From Acanthosepion pharaonis (taxonomy: Eukaryota > Mollusca > Cephalopoda > Sepiida > Sepiidae): a stretch of DNA of 64,000 bases. Below the pieces are notes generated by a model, which did not search any database, was not told where the DNA came from, and saw only the letters and a list, made by a program, of their open reading frames with translations. The stretch spans positions 288,501 to 352,500 of the forward strand of contig CAHIKZ030004296.1 of the NCBI GenBank assembly GCA_903632075.3. The letters are read 5' to 3'. The position numbers were made by a program, and so were the translations under genes. Positions 24,376 to 34,137 of the stretch are shown here, one piece after another (within the stretch, counting starts at the first letter, position 1; the number at the start of each line of letters is the position of its first letter).

Positions 24376-24832
24376 TACTTTGTTTAAAATTTGGACTGTT
24401 TATATGAAAGTCACATTTAAGCAAAAATTATTTCACTGAGATGTTTGCATAAGATCTTACTCATTAAAAACCAGATGTTGATGTGTCTTTCCTTCAAGGA
24501 GTCAATTTTTTGCAGTTAACACCTTAAGTGAGAGCCAGTTTATCAGCATGCAATAAATATCACTTCCTGTACCATTTATACAAGGATATTACAATATTAA
24601 TCTTTGTTTTAATGAAGTTTTGTTAATATATAAAATACAAGTGTGTGTGTGTGTATGAGAGAGAGAGAGTACTTATAATTAAAATAAGTCACTTTATTAA
24701 TTTTGTTAATGATTATTATTGCTCTATCTCTTGATATTGAACTTATCTGCAAGAACTGATAGACTTGAATGCGTTTCTTCTGAAATTAGCCTGATCAATA
24801 ACATTTTTGTCAAAGTAAAGTCTTTCCTAATG

Positions 24833-24833
<1 letters not shown>

Positions 24834-24869
<36 letters not shown>
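24834..24869. repeat. (TA)n microsatellite, left of hairpin 1
   Basis: About 18 TA units ending 4 bases before the inverted repeat. Confidence 0.93.
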
Positions 24870-24872
<3 letters not shown>

Positions 24873-24874
<2 letters not shown>

Positions 24875-25079
24875 AATTAATTGATTTAAAATATGGGTTT
24901 TTTCTGCTACACAGTTCTAACCATGTTTCAAAAATAGAAGCTAAAAGCCCTGAATGAAATGGAACTAATGCTTTTAATTTTTATTTGCAAAATTAAATTC
25001 AGGGCTTTTAGCTTCTATTTTTGAAACAAGGTTAGAACTGTGTAGCTTGAAAAACATATTTTTAAATCAATTAATTTAT
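24873..25079. mobile_element. Long hairpin / foldback element, 83-bp arms
   Basis: The arm 24873-24955 (TAAATTAATTGATTTAAAA to AAAAGCCCTGAAT) is matched almost base for base by the reverse complement of 24997-25079, with a 41-base AT-rich loop. The few differences are clustered around 24894-24905. There is no ORF. It is bracketed by (TA)n tracts at 24834-24869 and 25179-25229. Confidence 0.88.
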
Positions 25080-25171
25080 AATATTAATGCTCTGTAAATT
25101 TACATTGAGCACTATTTTGTAAAAATAAAAATATCTATAAGAACACTGGATTATATATCGTACTGTTCTTT

Positions 25172-25178
<7 letters not shown>

Positions 25179-25229
<51 letters not shown>
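25179..25229. repeat. (TA)n microsatellite between the two hairpins
   Basis: About 25 TA units preceded by a T-rich run. Confidence 0.95.
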
Positions 25230-25232
<3 letters not shown>

Positions 25233-25281
25233 TGTACTTAGTGTAAAGTGTTCAATATATGTGATAGAGCTAACATATTCA

Positions 25282-25580
25282 GTTATATGGATATTAGTTT
25301 GTAACCCAGAGTTTGATGCTTTTGCAATAATCAGACAAACTGGTTTATTTTTTAAAAAGTGGATATATTTATGCTTATTTGTGTTTGATTATTTGTCTGT
25401 GGTGGAGGGGGTGATTTTCTTCTTTTCATCCCAAACACAGAAGAAAATTCCCCCCTCCACCACACACAAATAATCAAACACAAATAAGCATTTAGATCCA
25501 CTTTTTAAAAAATAAATCCATTTGTCTGATGATTGCAAAAAAGCAAGAAACCCAGGGTTACAAACTAATATCCATACAAC
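25282..25580. mobile_element. Long hairpin / foldback element, 142-bp arms
   Basis: The arm 25282-25423 (GTTATATGGATATTAGTTTG to TTTTCTTCT) is the near-exact reverse complement of 25439-25580, leaving only a 15-base loop (TTTCATCCCAAACAC). Roughly nine in ten positions pair. The two ORFs on its strands are by-products of the palindrome. The right arm runs directly into a (TG)n(TC)n(TA)n tract. Confidence 0.92.
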
Positions 25581-25592
25581 TGTGTGTGTGTG

Positions 25593-25657
<65 letters not shown>
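25581..25657. repeat. (TG)n(TC)n(TA)n compound microsatellite
   Basis: Starts at the last base of the hairpin's right arm. Confidence 0.95.
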
Positions 25658-25659
<2 letters not shown>

Positions 25660-27354
25660 GATACCCAAAATCAACCAGAAATCTTCATAATACTTTCTTC
25701 TCAGCATAGTGCATTTGTAAGAAATTAACATTTTTTTTTTTTTACTGCAGGAAAACCATGTCACATTCATCCAATTGTATTTGTTTTTATCCTCTTTGAG
25801 CAAGTAAAAGATTTTGTAAAAACAGTTAAATTTTCAAGCTTCTGATAACATTCACTGACATGAATTCCAAGACAAACCAATCACCTTAGATATCAATGAT
25901 CAGACATTATTTCATTGTGCCAAGCCTTTTCTGCTGAAGGCTTGCTAGATTGTTGTTGGTCTTAGCTATTTCACAGTTTGAAATGTTAATACCATTTGCA
26001 TATGATTTTTTTTTACCAAACATTTCTACTTGAAAAAATTTCTTGTAACTTTGAGTTTCAGTAACAGTTTTTCCAAAACAAAAAAAAAAAAAATCATACA
26101 AATAATGTCCTATTTTATCATCCATTATGAAAAATTACAAAACATGTTTAAAAGACCAGCAATAAAACTGCAGGAAACAAGTTAATCAATCTACATGGAC
26201 AGAATGACAGAACAACTGACTTGTGTCACAATGTGCCATTATGTCTAGTTTTAAGGCATTTTTTTTTGTTTTTTTTTGCACATACATGATAGACAGAAAT
26301 GATATGAATATGTATGGCATCAAATTATTTATAAACATGTACTGTGATGTGAAATCCTTGTATTTATATTGATTGTTTGACCAACAAATAAATTAGTAAA
26401 AATTAGTACACTGATATAACTGTGCCACAGACAAGAATTACCATTAAGTAACAAGATATTTCTCCTATTGTAAAATAGAAAAAAAATTGCATATCAAGTG
26501 CTGGAATCCAATTTTCTTGCTTACATATTACTCCTACCCCTGAGGAAAAAAAATCCTTTTAAGTGAGTCTGTATGTTTCATACACATGCTTTTTTAGTAT
26601 CCGAAAAGATTAATATTGGTACAAATGTACCATAAAGTACATAATTAAAATATTTTTTTAATTCAAAGAAAACTTAAATAAAAAAGTGAAAAGAAGAAAA
26701 AAAAAAAAAAAAAAAAAAAAAACACATAATCAAATTTAATTTTATACATTTTCAGCCAAAGAAAACCAATTTTGCTTCTGTATGAATATTACCTCTGACC
26801 TATAATAGCTGTTACATTTGTATACACATAAAAAAATATAGCAACTATTATGGGAGAGAATTAAGAGCATTTTATAAAAGACAAAATTAAAAACATTACT
26901 CTCTAATTTATTGGAACTGCAAGACTGAAGTGTTGCCCACTAAATTTTGTCTTAATTTTAAGAATATACTTTTGTCACTATCAGTAATACTAGATTTTGT
27001 CATTTTTGGCCATCCATACTTCAGCTATCTATCGAGCTCTTGGGATTGGGTCACATGATCTTTGAAATGAGACACAGGCTATATATCTTATTCTAACAAA
27101 GCAAAGAATGCTAGCTTTTAAGTATATGAACCAGGTCTGTGATTTATAACAAAGAATTAGCTGCAGGTGGAATAAAACATATCCTATCAAAGAAAGAAAG
27201 GGGTTTTAGCTTTGACTATAACTTATTCTTTGATTTTGACGATGTTATATAACGCTTATCCAAAATTTTCCAATACTATATTCAATTTAGATTGTGGAAG
27301 GCATTTTTTTCTAAATAAGAGGAAACAACAAGTCACTTAATGAGATTTTTTTTT
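25658..27354. other. AT-rich stretch, nothing identified
   Basis: Poly-A runs at 26084-26096 and 26698-26722. No element or exon recognised. Confidence 0.5.
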
Positions 27355-27395
27355 TTTTTTTGTAAATGGATGGTAGAACAAGGACAGAAGTATAA
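27355..27395 (+). pseudogene. Tiny LINE tail fragment
   Basis: CKWMVEQG matches the C-terminal CKWMAEQG block of the LINE family seen at 1448-2315, here on the plus strand. The fragment is cut off by the Helitron end at 27396. Confidence 0.4.
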
Positions 27396-28111
27396 TCTAT
27401 CTATAAAAGGCAGGATGTGTGTGGGTGTGTGTGTAACGAATGCACGGCCACAATTTGATAGATTTGCACCAAAATTTACATGCACCAAGTTAGCAGGAAG
27501 GCCAACTCCCATTGATATTGGAAATAATCGATTTTTTCATGCTTCTACGGCAGTTTTCATGTAGTTTGTGGCCATTTTTTACTGGGCAGAGTGAGAGCCT
27601 ATAGCTGGCTGCCATGAATAGGCAGGAAGATTCTATTGGCCAGTGTGAGAGCCAACAGCTGACTGACACAAATGTTAACTAGCATGCTAGCATGCAAAAA
27701 AAAAAAAAATAAAAAAATCAATAGCTGCATTCGTCACAAGTGGGAAAAATTTAAATCTGCATGGCAATTTACTCCAATTGGCTCATTCGCTTGCTTAAAC
27801 TCAACGTTGATTCCGATTCTGCAGAACTGGGTTGGGTGCGAAAAAGTATTTGTTGTTAATATTCTTTTTTCATTCAGTTTTTCCAGTTAGGAGTCCTTTT
27901 TTAAAGCTGATCGTTTTGTGTTCATTTTGTTTAGTTCTTTTTTCATAAAAGATTTAATGTTTAGTATAGAGCTTAGAAAAAATTTGCAGTGTGAGAAAGG
28001 CAAGAAGTAAGGCATGTAGCAACATCAGTACGGTTGTCAAGTGATAGTGATTGCTGTATGAGTCGTACGATTTTTGAATCAAGCACAGGCAATGCCGGGC
28101 CATGCTGCTAG
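27396..28111 (+). mobile_element. Non-autonomous Helitron
   Basis: It begins A|TCTATCTATAAAAGGCAG and ends GGCAATGCCGGGCCATGCTG then CTAG|T. That is the Helitron signature: 5' TC, 3' CTAG preceded by a small hairpin (GGC-AAT-GCC at 28088-28096), insertion between A and T, and no inverted ends or target duplication. The 716-bp interior has no transposase. It holds a pair of ~40-bp similar segments (about 27585-27618 and 27634-27668, both with GTGAGAGCC) and a short GCTAGCATGC palindrome at 27680-27695. It would have been mobilised by an autonomous Helitron such as the ancestor of the relic at 3335-4533. Confidence 0.68.
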
Positions 28112-28269
28112 TAAAGTTACTTAAAGTAACAAGTAAGAACTTGTAGAGAGCCGTGAATATGCACATCTTGAAGAATATGCTTAAAAAATAGCACACTTAC
28201 TGGAAATGAAGCCAATATTGACTTAAGAAATACTTTGTAAAACTTCAAAAACAGATATAGCTCTAAAAA

Positions 28270-28276
<7 letters not shown>

Positions 28277-28314
<38 letters not shown>
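28277..28314. repeat. (TA)n microsatellite
   Basis: About 19 TA units. Confidence 0.93.
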
Positions 28315-28318
<4 letters not shown>

Positions 28319-28392
28319 ACATAATAATTCAAGCCACATAAACATTTATATATATTTGTCTCTAAAGCATTTATGTGCTCTCAGTAGAGAGA

Positions 28393-28740
28393 GGAGGCAT
28401 GGTGGAGTAATGGATAGTGGCTTGATTGAGGAATCGGAGAGCAGAGTTTGAATTCCAGTTAAATCCATTACATTCACTTACATGCTAATACCCCTTGGGA
28501 AAGGTATGACTCTTCTCCCCCCCCCCAAGCTATGGGTAAATAGCTGGACAGACCAGGTTCTATAGCCTTGGATGGCAACTGGTCTACCACAAAAAAAATG
28601 GCAACCTACTGCAGGAAAAAATTTGCCTCATCAGTCCTGTATCAAAAGATACATGATTGCCTAAGCATTTATCACGCATGGTATATAACTGACTAATCTA
28701 CTTGGTGCCTCATGATAGTTTACTGATGAGGTTTTTCTTC
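28393..28740 (+). repeat. tRNA-derived SINE, ~350 bp
   Basis: Head: A-box-like GCATGGTGGAGTAATGGATA and B-box-like AGAGTTTGAATTCCAG about 45 bases apart. Body: CCTTGGGAAAGGTATGACTC, AAGCTATGGGTAAATAGCTG, a GGCAACTGGTCTACC block and a 3' part to about 28740. It differs in body from the SINE pair at 32380 and 57238. The boundaries are approximate. Confidence 0.6.
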
Positions 28741-29444
28741 TTTTAGACAACCATGTGTTCCCATGCTAACAATCTAATTGGGTTTAGAGATTCACAATAT
28801 CTAATTGGGTTTGGAGATTCAAAGTTGTCTTCTTAGATTAAATGCCAACCAAGGCTAAATAACCCAGTCTCCCTACTATTTAACCCATAGCTGGGCACAC
28901 CAACGATACAAATTATCAGAAAAAGGTTATTTTCTTTTGTTAATATCAACAAACAAATGTCCCTAAATTGTAAATCCCCACCCCAGAAAAGTCTCACTTC
29001 TTCTCTCTCCTTTGTTCTTGACATGAATCAGAGGAGTGCCAAGAACAAAAATTAAAAAGAAAATTTTAAAAAGAAATTAAAGTCTGAATGCTTGAAATAT
29101 GTTGTTATAAAAGAAACCTTACCAAAATCTCAATATAAGCTGAGCAAAAAAAGTAAAAATAAGACAACCTGTAATAGTTTTGTAAATAGAATTTTTTTTT
29201 TTTTTTATAACTGTATCAATTGTTAGCAGAAAGTAGAAATCACAATTTAAAAAATTAAAGTATTTTATTTCCAATAACAGGTCTTGTTCTTTGTTATATA
29301 CTTTTTGTGATAGTCATATACATTTGCATGGAGATGGTGCTGAAAAGTTCTTGGCCCATCATTATTAATGTAGTAGGTCTTTCCAGCATTCCTCCATATA
29401 TACATGAACACACACACAGAACTTTGTTATTAACACAGAGTGAA

Positions 29445-29447
<3 letters not shown>

Positions 29448-29516
<69 letters not shown>
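29448..29516. repeat. (TA)n microsatellite, 34 units
   Basis: One of the longest uninterrupted TA runs in the window; it creates spurious 'YIYIYI' ORFs on both strands. Confidence 0.97.
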
Positions 29517-29518
<2 letters not shown>

Positions 29519-29688
29519 TCCTGAAAAATTTATTTTCGGTTGAGCTCTCTGGGGAGGAAGTGTGGGTTTGTAAACAGTGACTATTACGGCTAATAATGCA
29601 AGACTCTTCGGTAAATCGAATTGAGTTCTCTCAGTCACTGTGTGTTTATCTAAAAATAAATACACTTAAATTCACCTTCATCCCTGCT

Positions 29689-29818
29689 GTGCGCCAATGG
29701 CTTAGTGGTAGAATCTCCGACTGACACCAATTCAGTCGGGTTTCGATCCTAGCTAGAGGCAACCGGATGTCTAGCTGCACTGATGAGCTGTGATACAGCG
29801 AAACAGTGTCTGTGGATG

Positions 29819-29822
<4 letters not shown>
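29689..29822 (+). repeat. tRNA-derived SINE ending in a (TA)n tract
   Basis: A-box CAATGGCTTAGTGGTAGAAT and B-box GGGTTTCGATCC with tRNA-like spacing, followed by GAGCTGTGATACAGCGAAAC and GTCTGTGGATGAC. It then passes directly into TACATATATA repeats (29823-29854). It is the best-preserved Pol III promoter in the window. Confidence 0.72.
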
Positions 29823-29856
<34 letters not shown>

Positions 29857-29944
29857 AAACCATAACTTAGAGTGTTTCAAATCAAAGTCAGTAATTTTGA
29901 GAAAATGTTACAGATTATAGATAAAAACTTTAATTTTCCTATTC

Positions 29945-30165
29945 AAGAGAGAAATGAGAGGTAAGTAGAAGTGTGTGGGAGAGAACAGGAATAATAAAAT
30001 GTATGGGGGGATAGATAGAAAGGGAGGAGGAGAGATGGAGAGGAATAAAAGTGTGGAGGGTATAGAGGCTGGGCAGGCAGAGGTGTGAGAAAGAGATAAG
30101 GGTGTGCAGAGAAGTGTGTGTGGGAGAGGATGATACAAGAGAGAAAAGGGAAGTTAGAAAGATTA
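29945..30165. repeat. Polypurine (GA-rich) tract
   Basis: About 200 bases almost entirely G/A/T with very few C on the plus strand (GGGAGGAGGAGAGATGGAGA and similar). All three minus-strand frames are open here because the strand asymmetry removes stops; none is a gene. Confidence 0.85.
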
Positions 30166-30555
30166 TCAAAGGTTGACCTGTAATAGTTTAAAATTGTTGA
30201 TGAAATGGTCAGATCCAAAGAATTCAGTTAAAAGCCAATTTCAAGGACTGGGTTAACCCATTATCTATGATAGGTACAAGATGAATGTAAGCTTCAAGTC
30301 TGTGGAAAAGAAATATTTTTTCTAGTGATCAATATTACAACATCCATGGTTACTATAATGTTTATTTTCTTTGCTCTGTAAGGTATGAGGCTTGGGAGCT
30401 CCTAACGATTAAACTCCCAAAACAGTAGTATTCCCTACTCAATCATGAAGCACTCTGAAATATTTACCAGTATATTAAATAAAATGCATTTAATGAGGAT
30501 CAAAACTTGCTTTTGAGAGTTTGTGAGGGAAGTTGCTAACAATTCTTCTCAGGCA

Positions 30556-30558
<3 letters not shown>

Positions 30559-30585
<27 letters not shown>
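30559..30585. repeat. (GT)n microsatellite
   Basis: About 13 GT units, 22 bases before the inverted-repeat element at 30608. Confidence 0.93.
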
Positions 30586-30589
<4 letters not shown>

Positions 30590-30607
30590 AAATATGTAAA
30601 CACACAA

Positions 30608-30710
30608 GGAGTGCTGAAAAGTTCTCAGCCTGGTGCACTTAAAATCTGTTCAAACAAATTTACAGGTTGATGAGTTTCTTGGCTGGACTGGGAACTTTTT
30701 AGCACTCCCT
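30608..30710. mobile_element. 103-bp terminal-inverted-repeat remnant
   Basis: GGAGTGCTGAAAAGTTCTCA at the left is mirrored by GGAACTTTTTAGCACTCC at the right; a second pair, CAGCC and GGCTG, lies just inside. The motif TGCTGAAAAGTTC also occurs at 29337-29350 and 32299-32312, and inverted at 19417-19430, so it is a dispersed transposon end, probably mariner-like. Confidence 0.6.
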
Positions 30711-30789
30711 TACATACATAAAGTAAAAATGTTATCAGGCTTTCAAAAATTTAAGAACATGCATAAATATTCTTTAGGCTAATTCCTTA

Positions 30790-30900
30790 CATTTGCCTTG
30801 ATAAAGTTCTTCAGAAGATAAAACATGTCAGTGAAGGAAAATTTTCCTTTTGTTTTTATTCATAGTCTTTTACAGATATTTTTTTTATTTATATCTGAAT
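30790..30900 (+). repeat. Diverged copy of the 19.5-kb hammerhead-like element
   Basis: Reads CTTGATAAAGTTCTTCAGAA then GATAAAACATGTC, with a perfect TTCT/AGAA mini-stem. It then continues TTTTCCTTTTGTTTTTATTCATAGTCTTTTACAGATAT, which parallels 19571-19612. The left arm is missing. Confidence 0.5.
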
Positions 30901-31166
30901 TTGTGCGCATATATAAAAGTTCAGATATAAATAATATATATAATAAAATATAGTTTTAAAGGTATACTATATTTATAAGTGCTCAATATCATTGATCGAG
31001 CATATGTAAATATAAAAGTGGACATTGATGTCAACACCCAGAGTGACAGTGTTTCATGCTAAACACCATTGTTAGGCTACCCAATTGCCTTTAGCAGGAA
31101 ACACAGTGTTCATACAAGTGCTTTCTTTTCTGGACACAAATTGTGGAAAGACTGTCCAAAAGTTCT

Positions 31167-31209
31167 GCATATCCAAGCACTTTTGGCTATTCTTTTAGCC
31201 ATTATCAAG
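31167..31209 (-). repeat. Hammerhead-like core with perfect inner stem
   Basis: On the minus strand: CTTGATAAT, then GGCT-AAAAGAAT-AGCC (perfect 4-bp stem, extendable with U-A pairs), then AAAAGTGCTTGGATATGC. The layout matches CTGATGA-stem II-GAAA with substitutions in both conserved boxes. Not expected to be active. Confidence 0.35.
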
Positions 31210-31854
31210 GGTGATTTTTTTTTTTTTAAATTTTTTGTTTAAATGAGTCCTAATTGAGCTATGGTCAGGTAAGTGTAATGTGAGTTGCCTAGATAGACAT
31301 GTAGTAGCATGACCACTGTAATTATGAGTTTGGTTTAATCAGGAAAACTAATAGTAATGTAATAGACAACACATGTAACAAAAGATTAAAAATAATAGAA
31401 GCCCTAATAATGAAAAAGGAAAAGCCAACACTCAATAACATTAACATTTGGAAAACAAAACATTTCTATAACTTCAGACACATACATAAAAAACCCTCAC
31501 ATTCAGTTAAAAATAAAAAATAAAAAAAATTCCCTTGATAATAGCTAAAATGTGTGTGTGTGTGTGTACAAAACTTGTAAAAATATTGGTTCAAGTAAAG
31601 AAGAAAAAAATAATTGCCTAAGAAATTTACAGTTCAATTATCAGGACTGGATATGTCAAGTGCCCCGTTTAGAAACAGAAAGAAGAAAATGAAACAGGAA
31701 GGTCTTCTTGGATAGGTATAGAAAATGAGTCAGTTCTTAGATAGATAAAAAAAAGTGAGGTAATCAGAATTATAGCTAAGGAATTTAGGCGGTAAAAGGG
31801 TTCAATTGAGAGACCAACACAAAAAATTGTTTTTGACCAAAGCAAAAATGATGG

Positions 31855-31856
<2 letters not shown>

Positions 31857-31893
<37 letters not shown>
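31857..31893. repeat. (TA)n microsatellite
   Basis: About 18 TA units. Confidence 0.93.
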
Positions 31894-31898
<5 letters not shown>

Positions 31899-32379
31899 AC
31901 CAATTAAAGAATATTCATTTCAGAGAATTCCTTTGTAATGTTCATACATTTTGAGAACAAACTTAAGACAAAATAAAAATGATTCCATTATCCAACCAAG
32001 TTTTGCCTAAGAGAACTATCCTATGAAGATACAAATTAGTTCAAAAGATGCTAGTTAGAATCTGAAGTGATATAACTTATGTGTATATAATAGCATACAA
32101 ATATGCACAAACGTTTTTATGTAAGTTAGAAATAGAAATCGTTCTCTAAAGTCTTTGTCTACAATTGTATACATTTATATGTAAATATACAGATTGTATT
32201 TTTTTTTTTTTTTACTCCAGAAGAAAGAGATTATATTTTCTCTAGAAATTGCCAAATATTCAACAGTAAAACACTGATGAATCTGATCTAAAATAGGATA
32301 TGCTGAAAAGTTCTAACAAGCCTACTCCCCAAATAGCAGATTTTTCTTAAGTACTTCATGGTATGGTTAAGAACTTTAT

Positions 32380-32740
32380 CAGAGATAAATAGATAAGTGG
32401 TTAGAATGTTAGCTTTCCAACCATGAGCACCAAGTGTTTGAATCTCACCATGATCAAATTTGTTAAGAAAGTCATCTCTCAATAATATTGTCCTGGGAAG
32501 ACAATTCAAGCATGCAGCAACATTGGGAAGCACATTACAGAATGACCCAAACCTTGTGAGAGAAACTGAGTAGATAAAACTATTTGGAAACTGTCAATGG
32601 TTGTTCTAGTATGACATCACATATCACTTTGACCAAGGGTTTGAGCTTACCGGCCTGGTTCAAAACTGTTGATCATGCCAGATTAAACACTTCTTTCAGA
32701 AACTCTGCTCAGCATAGAAACTACAGGTTGGCTCGGTAAA
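32380..32740 (+). repeat. tRNA-derived SINE, family A copy 1
   Basis: Head: AGTGGTTAGAATGTTAGC (A-box-like) and AGTGTTTGAATCTCACC (B-box-like). Body: GACAATTCAAGCATGCAGCA, GACCCAAACCTTGTGAGAGA, and 3' blocks GATCATGCCAGATTA and GAAACTACAGG. All of these recur in order at 57238-57640. The GACCCAAGCCTTGTGAG core is, to my recollection, a common SINE body motif in cephalopods. Confidence 0.8.
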
Positions 32741-33239
32741 TGTTGATGACATACAATGTACCTGAGCCATCCTAACAGATGGGCATACTCAGAAGCAAAC
32801 AATCAGCCATTTACTTTATATGAAAGAATTTAACTAAAATCACTTTAAACAGAAATTTGAACTTTTTTCATGACAAATGTTAAGCATGATTTTATAAAGA
32901 GCATGAAACTTAAGGCTAAAGGTCAATAGTCAGTTTGAAGGGTATATATATTTGATTAAACTACCATGGGAAGGGCACAGTGCCAAATTCAGAAAATAAT
33001 TAAAAAAATATATGGAAACAGCTTCAAATTAAAGCAAGGCATGACGAATTAAATTTGAGGCGAGGAATCTCCAAAATATTTTGAAAATTAAAGAGAATGA
33101 CAAAAAAAAAAAAAAAAAATTTTTTTTCCTATCTTAGAAAAAGTTCAGATTTGACCAATATAACACACAAAAGAAAATTGGGAAAAAAAGAAAAAAAAAA
33201 AAAAATTTTGCTTGAATTTCTGGGATAAGGAGTCATCAT

Positions 33240-33445
33240 TATTTAGATGCAGTCTATTGCCCTCATCGTCGTTATCAGGTTTCAACTGTTGTGCCTTCCA
33301 GCCATCATTAGGTATATTGCTCCAGGTAATAGGCTCAGTTCAGAATGAGCTGTAGGTTATCTAGATTGATATACACCTGATGAATGCCGAAGACAACAGC
33401 CAAAACGTTGTGATCACAACAACAAAGATGAGGACAAGAGTGTAA
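33240..33445. mobile_element. Foldback element of the GATGAGGACAA family
   Basis: Left part (about 33251-33318: GTCTATTGCCCTCATCGTCG ... TTTCAACTGTTGTGCCTTCC) and right part (about 33372-33440: CACCTGATGAATGCCGAAGA ... CAACAAAGATGAGGACAAGA) are imperfect inverted repeats. The right part contains CTGATGA ... CAAAACGTTGTG, a hammerhead-like pair of boxes also present in the copies at 55812-56152 and 63440-63905. Confidence 0.62.
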
Positions 33446-33897
33446 TACAACCCAATGTTTCCAAAGCTAAAAACATGGAATAAATTACATCCTCGAGTAT
33501 GATATGACTGCCCATTATAGTACAGCCATCTCTATGCAAATTGTTTTTGAAAAGTTATACCATATTATCCATTAAAATCTCAATGTCATATACAATAAGG
33601 GGAAACAAATATTTGTACATATACAAATTTTTAATTTATTGTATTTCCAACTAATGAATAAATATACTTTTCATATATTTAATTGTACACAGATGCATAA
33701 TAAATAAATACACATAGAAAACAGAAAAAATTTTGATTCAATAGAAATAAATCCCATGTATTTATTTTAATGGGTGAAAAAAGTATTTGTATAATGCAGA
33801 TTTCAGATTTTGAAATTTTTAGATTGCTTTAATACTCTAGATTATTCAAGTGGCATATTCAAGAATGTTCCTATAATGTTATTAGTAGCTACTTTTG

Positions 33898-34071
33898 GTT
33901 GCCAGTACCTTTTTGCAGAAAAACATCCCCAAAACATGATGCTGCCACCACCACCAAATTTCACTGTTAGAACTATGTTCTCTTATTTGAAGACTCTTTC
34001 CCCTCTATACATGATTACTGGGATTACATCCAAACAACTGAATTTTAATTTCGTCTGTCCATAATACTCTT
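33898..34071 (-). pseudogene. Inverted internal copy of transposase mid-region
   Basis: The reverse complement of this 174-bp block matches 34578-34754 at about 90% (including the GGTGGTGGTGGCAGCATCAT stretch). It lies between the left terminal repeat and the transposase start, antisense to the gene. Confidence 0.88.
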
Positions 34072-34137
34072 ACTTTTAGCATAAAAAATAAAAACAGAAC
34101 ATTCTGTAATTGGTATTTGTGCAAAAAGGTTATCATC

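Noticed and set aside
25261..25803. ORFs on both strands over the hairpin
   Set aside because: Open frames arise because the two arms are reverse complements and AT-rich; nothing supports a protein.
29294..29665. ORFs rich in YIYIYI or CVCVCV on both strands (also at 18190, 19713, 21707, 25522, 49915, 53253, 57656)
   Set aside because: They are translations of (TA)n and (TG)n tracts; no coding constraint or family motif outside the repeat.
29689..29822. Functional tRNA gene
   Set aside because: Promoter boxes are good, but the 7-bp acceptor stem is missing and the sequence continues into a SINE body.
33810..34064. 84-codon ORF as a gene
   Set aside because: Antisense translation of an inverted copy of transposase sequence inside a Tc1 element.
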